A DNA stretch of 64,000 nt from Nageia nagi (GCA_050084985.1 JBITNC010000001.1:183210001-183274000), one strand, 5' to 3'. Positions 51,405 to 61,920 are shown, counted from the stretch's first letter. A program made the numbers and translations. Notes: generated by a model from the letters alone, not told the origin.

Positions 51405-51858
51405 AGATAAAAGTAGAATTCTTGGGTGATTACAATATCCTTTATTAGGGTTATGTACATTTAATTGGAAATAGAGTAAGGATTTAATAGGATCTAGGAG
51501 TTAATCTTTACTAGGGTTACGAATATCTATCTGGCAGTGAGGTATACCTTACAAAGTGGTGACATGTCTAGTGTTTATGATGGACCTTTACATGTTTCAT
51601 ATAGATGAATCAAATTATATATTTTATGCTCTTGAACTATTAAATTAATGAGCATCAAGAAAAGGAAATGAACATCATTCCACACACATGAGTTCATATT
51701 GAACTTAAGTATATTACAACTTTGTCTTATATCATCCTTAGTAGATGAAATTGAAATGAGAGATTATTTGATGAAATTAGTGTGAATATATTATTTGCTA
51801 CACTTCTTTATTACATTATACATTCACTCCACTTCATAATATATATTTCATTATTATT
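50841..51858. other. 3' spacer of element C
   Basis: AT-rich, no gene. Contains a short TA run (51,014-51,024), a CATA/TA microsatellite (51,369-51,404) and the empty site of element D (ggatctaggagttaatc, 51,489-51,505). Confidence 0.6.
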
Positions 51859-52702
51859 GCTAACACTTAAAAATGAATTTTAATTTAATTAAAATAACCT
51901 TTTTACTTATTTAAAATAATTTATTTATTTTAATAAATAAATACCTTTATTAATATGGACTCCCATCTACCTTTTTGTTTAATGGTAACAGATTGATTGA
52001 CATTACAATAAGCCTAAGGAGGATCCTTAGCAATCTACCCATTACCTATAAAGGTGAAAGGGTGTGCATGATCATAGATATGACATGATCTTACACAATC
52101 TTGAATCCTTGATATGTGGTAATTGCTTGTTTCATTATTGATCGATGTTTCTTAATGCCACCTATCAATTATGGAAATTTTTATACTTTAAGCTTCATAT
52201 TCATACTATATCTTAGCCATATATGAGTGATATTCTATGGATCAAAGGTATGATGATGACATCAAGGTAAGGGTGAGGCTAAACAAGAAAGATAGCCAAG
52301 CTACATCATTGGATTCCTAGCACTACCACTAGGTTGAGGTTGGATTTTCATATCCATTCTTTAGAGAAGCTCCTTGTTCATCCCCTTTCATCTAAATATT
52401 GCCTTCGATTATCATCATAGGTAAAATACATGTTTGTATTTTTTATTTTCCAATTTTGATAGGTTAAGGTCAAATAAATCATTATCACACTTGTATCATT
52501 ACTTTTCTATAATTTTATGGTTAAATTGGTAAATTGAATATTTTGTAAATAACCCTAATTTAATAATATTTTTTTTTATTTTTTAGTTATAAGAATTGAT
52601 GAACCCAACTTCTTTTTGATACATCACTTTATCCTTCACTAGTTACATCAAAACCCTAGGGCTTTGTATAGGACTAATATCAAATTGATAAGTGTTTTAG
52701 AA
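51859..52702. other. Unassigned sequence upstream of gag-pro remnant F
   Basis: Starts where similarity to B ends (tgctaacactt could be an LTR start). No partner copy is in the window. AT-rich, no coding frame seen. Confidence 0.4.
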
Positions 52703-54268
52703 ATGGAACCCATTGATTTTCTTGCAATGGTCAATAGCTTTGATGAGGCTACCAAAGTTAAACTAAAGAAGATGCTTTATGGAAATGAAGAGTGAAGTGA
52801 TGCCTCTAACATTGGGGGTAACTATCCATTGGTTAGTACCCTTCCATCCTTGTCTAGAGATTTAAATCCATTATGCAATAAGATCCATAACACAAGGGCA
52901 CCTAATTTGCAAGTGAAACCTATTTAAATTCCAATTAAAATTTGGGTTTAATGATAATCTAATGGCTAAATATCTACCTACTACATTCAAAGGTGATGCA
53001 CTAAATTTGTACTTTTTTTTACCCACTAAGTCCATTAATTGTTATGTGCAGCTCATTTCAAAATTTTATATCCATTTCAAATATTGTGCTCTTAAGAAAA
53101 TGACTATTTTAGATCTAGTTAGTGCCTTTCAAGATCCAAATGAAAGATTTGACAAATTTTCCCAATAATTTCAAAAAATTTAGAGCATTATCCCTAAACC
53201 CTTATATAAAAACCATGTTATATCCATATTTTTCCATAACATAAACCCTAAACTATGATTTCAAGCCCTAGATTATATGACATTACCATTCACAAAAATT
53301 GTCAACCAACTCACACAGAAAGAGAGGTACTTAGTTGAGATGGGTGACCCAAAATATGGGAACCCTAGCAAAGAAACAAAAGGATCAAGATATTAGAAAA
53401 AAGAGGAAAAAGAGGTCCATGCCATAGAAGATCCATTGTCCAAAGAAAATAAAAATAATGAATTCAAATAATAATTCAAGAAGAATAATTAGTTTTCTTT
53501 AGCACCTACTTTGATGTTCAAATATTTCCTATAGAAGGGACTTATCAGACTTGATCCAAAATAGGAACTAGGTCCTCATGATGATAAATCTAGTTGTCAC
53601 AATGAGGTAGAATTTTATGATTTTTACAAGGCCAAAGGTCACAAGACAAATTCTTACATGGTTCTATGGAAATAGTTGTAGAAACCATTAGATGATGGAA
53701 AAATCTAGTATGAGGCCTATGTAGTTAATTTAGAGGACATATAACAACTTACAGTCAATATCATTTTTAACAAAGAACTACGTGACACCACTAAGAAAGG
53801 AAGGACTAGAGGAAATGTCAATCCAATCAGTACAAAAAGAGTAGAGATCCCTTGCAATTCCATTCCATAACACTTACTTGAGCAACTAAAGGTAACACAT
53901 ACCAAGATAAATATTTTTGAACTCTTTAAATTATTAATTGATCATAAAAATGCTTTACTTGATGCACTTAAAAAAATTGAAGTTGATGCAAATATTCTTG
54001 TAGCTAAATTTGTTGAGTTGGTAGCCAATCTTAACACTAGTTTAGTATGTAATATGCTTTATTTTGAAGATAATAAATTACCTAGTGAATTTGTCATTGA
54101 AAAGAATTTAGGATTGTATATCCATGTTAATATTGATAGAATTCCTATTAAAAAAGCATTGATTGATACTAGACCAAATGTGAATATATGTTCAACTAAT
54201 TTATTGCAAAAGTATTTTCCTTCATTTTATATGAATATAAAAATAACAACAATTAGAATTAAAGAGCT
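52703..54268 (+). pseudogene. Gag-protease remnant F (Tat-like)
   Basis: The frame opens with ATG at 52703 (MEPIDFLAMVNSFDEATKVK). A capsid core follows: LPTTFKGDALNLYFFLPTKS and LVSAFQDPNERFDKFSQ (52,962-53,168). The knuckle-like FYDFYKAKGHKTNSYMVL lies near 53,615-53,672. The protease part reads HVNIDRIPIKKALIDTRPNV (54,126-54,185), where D-T-R stands for D-T-G. Frameshifts and stops separate the parts. It is cut at 54268 by LTR fragment H, and no RT follows. The gag pattern fits the Tat group, but the sequence is not that of B, C or G. Confidence 0.65.
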
Positions 54269-54600
54269 TGTTAGAAATTATAATGCATTATTGTGTAATA
54301 TCTCTTTTTAATGTAAACCCACAATGTAAATCCACTTAATGTTTAAAGTATCTCTAGATACCTTGAAGCATTAAGGGAATAAATATAGAAAAAAAATTAA
54401 CCTTACCCTTGGGTAAAAGAGTAGTTAAAGAATGGGTTTCATATTATAAATTGAGGGATAACCCCCTCTTATTATACTTATAGAAGCATAAAAATGCTTG
54501 TTTTATAAAAGAGTTCTTAAGAATTTGTAGGAGATTTATCTTATGAGAAGTAATAAAAAGGATGGTTCTTAGTGTGGTCCGTGGCCTCTCATATTTCCAT
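54269..54600 (+). repeat. LTR fragment H, related to the solo LTR at 7273
   Basis: Begins tgttagaaattataatgc and matches 7273-7600 through several blocks (cccttgggtaaaag..gttaaag..tgg, ttataaat.gaggg, aagtaata.aa.gat). The left five bases are gagct. I find no matching TSD or a CA end, so it is a truncated or strongly diverged copy. Confidence 0.6.
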
Positions 54601-55852
54601 AATTTTTAATTTTTTAACTATGAATAAACCCTCTCCTCTTTTTCTTAAGGATCCTTCTCTACAATTTTTTTTCCTTACCACCACTTCTCCCTCTTCTCTA
54701 CATTTATTTTGTGGAAAGGTTTGACCCATTGTATTGAACAAGGGTTGAAGGAAAATATTAAATTTAATAAAGGGGAGGTATATTTTTTTAATGCTAATAT
54801 TTTAGTGGGTGAAATTATTTGACATAGGTTGCCAATAATAAAATGCATTTTTTCTAAAGTGGGAGGAGTTTTTACTCATCTGGTCTTTTTTAATAAAGAA
54901 AAAGGGGCATGAGATTATTTTAGGCATATTTTTTAAAAGTATCTTTCACAAACAAAGTCTCTAGCTTTTTTAAAGAGATAAGTATTTTTGAAATTCTTTT
55001 TAAGAAAAGGAGATGTAATTTTTAGAGTTGCTCATTTTAAATAAGGAGAGTAATTATTGCATTTTTAAAAAAAGTGGATGATGAGTTGTTAACTCATCCT
55101 TTGCATATTTTTTTCTTCCTTTAAATATTTGGTGCTAATTTATTTTCATGAGTATTAATAAATACAATTTTTAAGTTTACTTCTTATTAATTTTTAACCT
55201 TTCACCTATGAGAGGGGATGTGGAATTAAAAAATAAAGTAGTGGAGTGGATGGGTAATAATAAATGCAATTCCTTTTAACTCATGACTTATTAATTTATT
55301 TTCCATTTTAGTAAAAATAATAATATAAAAGCCATATGGTTTATATGTTTTTTTTAAGTCTCACAAATAAAGTTCATTGGTCTTTTCATGTACTACAAAA
55401 TTTATATTTTATCATAAGACCATGTGATCATAGTATAAAGATAAATTTATTGCAGATTTATTAAGTATTGTGCATAGGCTTTATTTTTTGAAAGTTAAAA
55501 TTTTATTAGTAATGCTTACACTTATGATTTTTAAAGGGGGCATGCAACCTTAAGTGTAAATTTTTTTTTTTAAATCAATGAATGCTTAATGATCATAGGT
55601 GTTATTTAAGCCTTATTTTTGTAATATTGATAAAGTATTTTCAAATATAAAAATATTTTAAGTTAAAATTTACAACCATTTTATTTGGTTAAATTTTGTA
55701 AAACTTTTGAAGGTAATATTTTGTAAATTATCATTGCAACATGTTTTTGCAAGTATAAAATTTTCAATGCAAATTGGACTAATTTATAACTTTTAAAACT
55801 AAATTATTTTAGCAATAATTATTTGATAATGTCCAATACATTGCAACCCAAA
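54601..55852. other. Unassigned AT-rich sequence
   Basis: Mostly without features. A short coding-like piece is listed separately. The last five bases ccaaa (55848-55852) are the target-site copy of element G. Confidence 0.45.
54715..55090 (+). pseudogene. Unrecognised degenerate coding-like stretch
   Basis: In frame from 54715 about 125 codons read with eight stops and protein-like composition: KGLTHCIEQGLKENIKFNKG, YFFNANILVGEII, KVGGVFTHLVFFNKEKGA and LRKGDVIFRVAHF. I do not recognise a domain. It may be a decayed retroelement protein or chance. Confidence 0.25.
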
Positions 55853-55969
55853 TGTTAACACATAAAAATGATTTTATGCTTTTAAATCAATAAACTAATG
55901 AAATATGCTTAGCCTAACTATATGTCTTGAATGGATTAAGGTGATAATGTCAATGTTTGGCTTGAATAT

Positions 55970-56098
55970 GAATATTGTATGAGTTATCTTGAATATTGCA
56001 TGGTTTATCTTGAATATTGCATGGTTTATCTTGAATATTGTATGAATTATCTTGTTTATTGATGTGTTTATCTTAAATCTTGTAAATTAACCTTATTT
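55970..56098. repeat. 21-bp minisatellite in the LTR of G
   Basis: Six imperfect units of the type gaatattgcatggtttatct. The 3' LTR (62,949-63,056) has one unit fewer. Confidence 0.85.
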
Positions 56099-56137
56099 AT
56101 GTGGATGCACGCCGACCTATGGGCGGTATTATCTATT

Positions 56138-56155
56138 ATCTATATAAATAAGGGA
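56138..56155 (+). promoter_or_regulatory. TATA box of the LTR promoter of G
   Basis: tctatataaataaggg at 56,139-56,154 is a strong TATA element in the plus orientation. The same sequence occurs in the 3' LTR near 63,097-63,112. Confidence 0.6.
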
Positions 56156-56381
56156 TCTAATAGTAAGTCCACAACAACAAGGATACACATGATCCCGCGT
56201 ATGGTCTTGTAAGTGGCTACCCCTTAAGGTATCTCTTGGTACCGCCTACAAGGCTGTGGTTTGTGTGCTTCCTTACGCGAGCTCTCCTGACATATGCGAT
56301 CAATTCTGATATTACACTACAATCTGAGATATCCATACTGAAGATCTGGACCTAATCGAGAGGTCAAAGCTACCGAATTAG

Positions 56382-56457
56382 GGCCACCGGTGCTCCTTTG
56401 TGAATGGAAGAACACCGCTGGTGCTCTAATATTACTGAAACGGACCGCCTGTGGTCC
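56382..56457. repeat. Palindrome cluster 1 (LTR of G)
   Basis: Three imperfect palindromes about 30 bp apart: ggccaccggtgctcc (56382), aacaccgctggtgctc (56411) and ggaccgcctgtggtcc (56442). Repeated in the 3' LTR (63340-63415). Confidence 0.75.
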
Positions 56458-56727
56458 TCTTTTCACATCCTTGCAAGTCACGACATTATGGAAAAGGTAG
56501 CTTATCATCACTACATCGCCAACATCTACATCTTTCGTTGTCAGGTACGTTCCGTGAGGTAAGTACATGAATCACAGTCTTGGTTGGTACAAGTACACTG
56601 CTGAATTGGTTATGTTGTTTATTGATATCTAGAATAAATCGCTATCCGTAGCTAGTATACAGATAATATTGAGTTTGTAGATATTTCTCTGTTTGTTTAT
56701 TTGCAAATTCAATTTTATTTGTAAACA

Positions 56728-56748
56728 TTTGGTGAACCTGACATGAAC
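56728..56748 (+). promoter_or_regulatory. Primer-binding site region of element G
   Basis: tttggtgaacctgacatg follows the LTR. Similar to element A. tRNA not identified. Confidence 0.6.
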
Positions 56749-56818
56749 TACACATCATTATACTAAAACCCTAAAGGTTTTAGTTAGGATTAACATCTGT
56801 TTTGTGAGTGTCTTAGTG

Positions 56819-58021
56819 ATGGAACAGCTTAAGTTATTCTTGCGAAGCCTTTCAAAAAGAGATTTGGATGAGTTATTGGTAGAAATCGGACATGATGATC
56901 CGGAGGGATCCGAAGGAATGCAAAATAGCACTGAGGGTGACAATAGCAATTTTCAGGCTACTATGGAAGGTATGCAGAGGTAGATAGACAGATTGGCAAG
57001 AAGATCAACGCCACCTAATGATTCTTTTGGTAGTCCTTTATGTGGTGACATTCGTAGGCATATGCCACCATCTGATTACAAAGAACCAAAATTCAGAAAG
57101 TTTAATGGTGGAGGAGATCCAAGGAGACATATACAAGGATTTAAGGATGAATGTGAACTCACAATTGGTACTGATCAAAGATTGCAGGCTAAATTCTTCC
57201 CCTAGAGCTTGGAAGGAGATGCACGGGAATGGTTTTATGGCTTACCTGAAGGGTCCATTACATCATTTGAGGAATTCAGTGATGTGTTTCTGGAATAGTA
57301 TAAGCATAACATCAAGAAGGAGGTTATGCTATCAGATTTATGTGCTATTAAACAGGGCAGTGATGAGCAATTGGATAAATTTGTTGTAAGATTTAAGAAG
57401 ACATGGCAGCAAGTAAAGATTAGGTTAACAGAAAAAGAGGTAAATAACATTTTTAAAGAAGTTGTTATATTGCCCTTACAAGCATATGTTATTGATTATA
57501 CACATCTCCCATTTTCTGATATGACATATAAACTGTTAGAGAAAGAAAACGTCCTTGTGAAGCTAGGGCTTGTAAAGTATGGTGATAATGAAAAGGCAAA
57601 AGCAAAGGATAAGAGATCACATTCGCTGAAGAAGGAGAAAGATGTCCATATGGATGAGAATACAAGTGAGATGAAGGAAAGGAGATATGTGAGATTTCCC
57701 ATACCTCCAAGACAAATCCTAAAAGATCTTGTGGAAAAAGGGTTACTACAACCTTTACCGAAGCATGAGGAAGATCCCACAGCAGAAAAACCCCATTGGT
57801 ATAAGGAAGATAGATATTGTGAATATCATCAGGCTAAAGGCCATGCTACAAATGGATGTGGAAATCTTAGGGATAGAATACAAAATCTCATAGAAGAGGG
57901 ATTCTATGTATGTCCAGCAAAGGTCAAAGATACAGGAGAAGAACAGCATATCAATACGATCTTCCTTGAGGATGCTAACCCTGGTAGGAGCTCCAGGCCT
58001 CCCAAGGGTATCATTTGGTAG
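56819..58021 (+). pseudogene. gag of element G
   Basis: One frame of 400 codons from ATG 56819 to TAG 58019-58021, interrupted only by TAG at 56981, 57203 and 57296. Each of the three fits a Gln codon (CAG) in context. The start lies 91 bp after the LTR. The N-terminus is charged. The capsid core begins near 57,080 (EPKFRKFNGGGDPRRHIQGF) and includes LEGDAREWFYGLPEGSI. Then come a Lys-rich linker and the knuckle-like YCEYHQAKGHATNGCGNLRD near 57,817-57,877. This C-terminal HQ.GH.T..C pattern is typical of Tat-lineage Gag. The last TAG may also be a converted Gln, as TAA follows at 58034. Gag would package element RNA. Confidence 0.9.
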
Positions 58022-58388
58022 CTTGAAATACATTAAAAAAAAAAGGAAGAGAGAAGAGCTAGCAGATGTCAGGGTTAAGAGATTGGGAGGTTTCATGAAG
58101 TCATAACAGGAGCACCGGTGTTGTATTTCAGGAGAAAAAGATCATCGGTGGTCCTCTTTTAGGAAAAAAATAGAGGAAAGCAAAAGATTCCAAGTATGTT
58201 TGCAACATGAAGGGTCAGAATTTCAGGTCGTATCATTGGTGTTCATTTGCAAGGATCACGAAACATCAAATTCATGCATCACAAGTACATGAACAAAGGA
58301 TAAATTAGGTACCAAAAGTTTATATTTTATATATCATGATCAAAATGTTTTTTTACAATGCAAACTAAATGAGATTACATAGAGTGAT
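58022..58388. other. Region between gag and the end of the antisense gene
   Basis: No protease or RT follows gag. The stretch holds palindrome cluster 2 and, on the minus strand, the probable 3' UTR of the PMD gene. Confidence 0.6.
58109..58154. repeat. Palindrome cluster 2 of G
   Basis: ggagcaccggtgtt (58109) and gatcatcggtggtcc (58140), 31 bp apart, followed by tctttt as in cluster 1. A weaker third copy (gtatcattggtgttca) is near 58,229. Confidence 0.7.
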
Positions 58389-60200
58389 TCAAAATCTCCT
58401 ACTAGACCCCCCACCCCCTACACTAGAGCTAGTAGCCCTGCTAGAGGTGCCACCCCCGCACTATGCCCTGTATTTCTCTACGCGGGCCTTCTCCTCGTTG
58501 ATCTATCTCTGGACCTGGTGAAGCTACTCATAGAGGACCTTGATTTCTTTATTGGCCGCCTGTAAGTCCTGATAGATACTGGCATAATCTCCTCCTCCAA
58601 ACTGTAGATGGCCCTGTAGCTCCCTGATCTCCTCATCCTTTTGGTCGATTTGGCTACGTAGCCTGGCTATCTCAACCTCAGGATCTGTGACATAGCATTA
58701 ACATATCATGTTAGTTCCTTACATATTATGAAAAAATAGAAAGTTAAAGCAAAGTAAAAGAGAAAGTAGTTTACCATCATCATCTTCATCGTAGTCTTCA
58801 TCCTCCTAGTCTGATTCTATCTTATATTCAGGTTCATATTCATCCTGGTCCAGATCAGTCTCCTCATTATCATCATGCCCTGCATCTATAGATGTGTCAC
58901 AAGCATATGAAGAGCTACTCTCCCCTCCCCATCCTCCCATGGTGAAAGGAGTGTCCCACCCGGTCTCTGTGTCTCTAGGGTCCTCATCCTCCCATGCATC
59001 ATCACCTATATCAGTATCGTGAATGCCTATGTGGTGAGGGCGATGTGTCCTCCACCAGTCTAGATAGTCCTCTGTATGATCAGGTCTATCTATGTCATCA
59101 TCGACATCATGGTCAGAGTCCTCACTGGGGGACTCCCAGTCTAGGTCCTAGTCCGGTACTAGCTCGTAATCCTCTAGGAGGTGCCTGCTACGGTAATAGC
59201 GCACCACTATCTTGCAGTCATCTGGTACACCCTGCTGGAGGCTAAACTGATGAAGTACCCACTTTGGTCTGTACGGCTCCACTAAAGCCCTATGTGCCTG
59301 TAGGTAGGTAGGGTGTCTCACCCATGTCATCTCCTCTAGGTCTTCCTCCCACTCTGGTACACCTCCCTGATAAGGACGCCAATAGATCTGCACCTCTTGT
59401 AGTAAGTCAAGTCGCACACGCCATCCCTCTAGGTCTATGCTAGGGAAGTCTGGTACCTCGACCGTCACCCATCACCGCCAGGTGGGGGCATCATCCAACT
59501 GGTCTAGGGGTAGTATAGTCAGTCTAGAAATAGAGATGTGTTCATAGGCCCACACCTGCAGGATCATAGAGTGAGCCACCTGTCTCCCCTTTCTCTCCAC
59601 CTCTACAAAGTCGTGAAGATCATGATAAAGTTGTGCCAGTATTACGGGGCACCATGCATATCGCTACCTATGTATAACCATGTCCTAAATGATAGGAATC
59701 ATACCCACTGGAAAGGTCTCACTGCTCTTATCTGGATAGACAATAGCATCTAGGAGGTAGGCAATGAGGAGCCTCATCCATAGGTCACCCCATGCTGGAA
59801 GATCCTCTGGCACATGTCTCACTAGTGATACACCCCTCTTCCTATGATTCACTTCATCTGATCCCGTCAACCATGTAGCCCATACCTCTGCTTGTTCCAA
59901 GCTCGGAACAGGAATCATCTTCACTAGTTTCCCCCTGATAGGAAGTCTAGTGATCCTGTAGATATCCTCTAAGGTCACTGTAATCTCACCGGTGGGAAGG
60001 TGAAAGGTGTTGGAATTTGGATCCCACCTCTCCATCAAGGCTATAAGCATGTTGCAGTCATGAAACACATATTCAGCAAATGCAAGGTGGCTGAATGAAA
60101 TATCTTCTAGAATACTCCAGGTTGCATCAGTTTGGGGCCACTGTTGGGTAGTGGTGAAGGAGGCACTCTTACTAGATGGACACATGAGGTATGCACAGCT

Positions 60201-60584
60201 CTGCAAGAAAAGAAGGATGAAAGGCAAGTCAGTATCAAGATGTGAAATGCAAGTAGCAAAGAAAATAGTACAGGAAACGAGGATCACCCATAGTCTACTA
60301 CAGGTGAGAAGGACTGCCCACGGTCCAAACTAGGGTAGAAAGGATCACCAGTGGTCCTATTTCTATGAAAGAGGGCAATAAAATCTGGGATGCAGGTTTG
60401 TACGGGTGAGCATAAGGTAGCCATGGCACTGGAAGTTTGAAAAGAAGACTAAAAAGAGAAAAATGTAGAACTAGGGTATGCAACAGTAAAACCCTAGGGG
60501 TAGTTTAGGAAACCAATGTATAAGCAGCTAAAACTTGAAGAGAAACAAAAACATAGCATGAAAAAGGTAGAAGAGGTAGTGTAC
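60201..60584 (-). other. Intron 1 of the PMD gene of G
   Basis: 384 bp, phase 0, GT...AG, with a pyrimidine tract before the acceptor. It contains palindrome cluster 3. The PMD gene of element B also has a phase-0 intron after a 20-codon first exon, so the gene structure is shared. Confidence 0.8.
60311..60357. repeat. Palindrome cluster 3 of G (intron 1)
   Basis: ggactgcccacggtcc (60311) and ggatcaccagtggtcc (60342), 31 bp apart. Confidence 0.75.
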
Positions 60585-60801
60585 CTGATGACCAGAAGGA
60601 GAATCAGCCACCAAGGTAGCTCTGTGTCCCTCTCGGTGTGTGATCGGTAGGGCCATAGTGGGCAGCACAGCAATACAGGAAGAATTATCTAGCAATAGTG
60701 ACAAAAGTACTAGCTAAACCTCTCTGAATCAGTCTCTTGAGCTCTAGGATGCTCTCAGCTATGAAAATGATAGGGTGAACAAATGAGGAAGGGTGGGGCC
60801 C

Positions 60802-60810
60802 CTTTTATAG
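60802..60810 (-). promoter_or_regulatory. TATA box of the antisense PMD gene
   Basis: On the minus strand ctataaaaggggcc lies about 150 bp upstream of the ATG at 60656. A start of transcription near 60,775 would give a 5' UTR of roughly 120 bp. This suggests that the gene has its own promoter and does not rely on the 3' LTR. Confidence 0.6.
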
Positions 60811-61220
60811 AAAGGTTAGGGCACACACTTCAAGAATAATTTTGATTTGAGCATTTGGTGCATGTAGATCAGCAATTAGACATCAATTTGGGATCCAGAG
60901 GTGATTCGTAGGGACATGATTTTCACAATTTTCAATGAATCCTTAAGAAAAGGACCATCGGTGGCCTTAGTGAAGAGACCACCGACATTCTAAGTTAGCA
61001 AGAAAGGACCGCCTACGGTCCTTTATCTAGAAAATCAGTTTATTGAAGTATTATGAGTGCATCATAGATGTTTGATCAACATTATATCCAGGAGAATATT
61101 GCCTTGAGTTTCATGTTTGCAGATCTGAATTATCAGCTTATCCAAGTATCATGTGTGTATCACAAGTGTTTGATGAATGATATATCTAGGAGAATATTGC
61201 TTTGAGTTTTTGTGTTTGTA
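60811..61220. other. Upstream region of the PMD gene
   Basis: No coding frame. It contains palindrome cluster 4 and leads into the tandem arrays. Confidence 0.5.
60952..61021. repeat. Palindrome cluster 4 of G
   Basis: ggaccatcggtggcc (60952), a weaker gagaccaccgacattc (60975) and ggaccgcctacggtcc (61006), again about 24-31 bp apart. Confidence 0.75.
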
Positions 61221-61380
61221 GACTTGAGTGATTAGATTATCATGCTTATGAGTGGAGTCCAGCTCCCATGGTTAGATTATCATGCTTTTGAGTGGAGTCC
61301 AGCTCCCGTGGTCAGATTATCATGCTTGTGAGTGGAGTCCAGCTCCTGTGGTCAGATTATCATGCTTTTGAGTGGAGTCC
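61221..61380. repeat. Tandem array 1: four units of 40 bp
   Basis: Units end with gagtggagtccagctcc at exact 40-bp steps (61261, 61301, 61341, 61381). Confidence 0.92.
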
Positions 61381-61920
61381 AGCTCCCATAGTCAGCTTAT
61401 CATGTGCTTATCATGTGGCTATGAGTGGAGTCTAGCTCCCATAGTTATCTTATCATGTGCTTATCATGTGGCTATGAGTGGTGTCTAGCTCCCATAGTCA
61501 GCTGATCATGTGCTTATCATGTGGCTATGAGTGGAGTCCAGCTACCATAGTCAGCTTATCATGTGCTTATCATGTGGCTATGAGTGGAGTCTAGCTCCCA
61601 TAGTCAGCTTATCATGTGCTTATCATGTGGCTATGAGTGGAGTCCAGCTCCCATAGTTAGCTTATCATGTGCTTATCATGTGGCTATGAGTGGAGTCCAG
61701 CTCCCATAGTTAGCTTATCATGTGCTTATCATGTGGCTATGAGTGGAGTCCAACTCCCATAGTCAGCTTATCATGTGCTTATCATGGGGCTATGAGTGGA
61801 GTCCAGCTCCCATAGTTAACTTATCATGTGCTTATCATGTGGCTATGAGTGGAGTCCAGCTCCCATAGTTAGCTTATCATGTGCTTATCATGTGGCTATG
61901 AGTGGAGTTCAGCTCCCATA
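61381..61920. repeat. Tandem array 2: ten units of 53 bp
   Basis: agctcccat recurs every 53 bp from 61381 to 61911. The 53-bp unit equals the 40-bp unit of array 1 plus 13 bp, through doubling of cttatcatgtg. Confidence 0.95.

Larger units (their letters stand above)
48809..51858 (+). mobile_element. Element C, right part
   Basis: Element C continues after A. The sequence matches B inverted (35,316 down to about 32,450, then 27,787 down to 27,425 on the other side of D). Similarity stops abruptly near 51,858 (cattattattgctaac), where another sequence begins. The PMD gene and 3' LTR expected for C are therefore not in this part, either because a further insertion moved them beyond the window or because they are lost. 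Confidence 0.75.
55853..56727 (+). repeat. 5' LTR of element G
   Basis: 875 bp, from tgttaacacataaaaatg to ttatttgtaaaca. It is 21 bp longer than the 3' copy because of one extra minisatellite unit near 55,990-56,030. About 22 other differences, all transitions by eye. Confidence 0.97.
58389..60656 (-). pseudogene. Three-exon PMD gene, antisense in element G
   Basis: Exons 60656-60585, 60200-58775 and 58684-58389 join into 598 codons in one frame. Splice sites are good: CAG|GTACAC with ttcttttcttgcag, and ATG|GTAAAC with atgtcacag. Exon 1 gives 24 residues (MALPITHREGHRATLVADSP). Exon 2 holds the plant mobile domain: LMERWDPNSNTFHLPTGEIT, VTLEDIYRITRLPIRGKLVK, WGDLWMRLLIAYLLDA and later LQVWAYEHISISRLTIL. 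An Asp/Glu-rich tail follows (59,150-58,775). Exon 3 encodes a heptad-like region (IARLRSQIDQKDEEIRELQG) and a Gly/Ser end. Eight internal stops: seven TAG at likely CAG codons and one TGA (59474-59472). PMD proteins of the MAIN/MAIL type act in the nucleus. The role here is unknown. Confidence 0.88.

Noticed and set aside
57489-58096. Minus-strand frames rich in Ser and Phe under gag of G
   Set aside because: They are shadows of the gag frame. The antisense PMD gene ends at 58389 and does not extend here.
56819-60656. Reassignment of UAG to Gln as an explanation of the many TAG codons
   Set aside because: All elements are of land-plant type with the standard code, older copies also have TAA and TGA at variable positions, and enzyme residues are lost too. 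Methylation-driven decay explains the pattern.
61221-61920. CRISPR-like regular repeats
   Set aside because: The units are contiguous tandem copies without unique spacers, in a plant retrotransposon 3' UTR.
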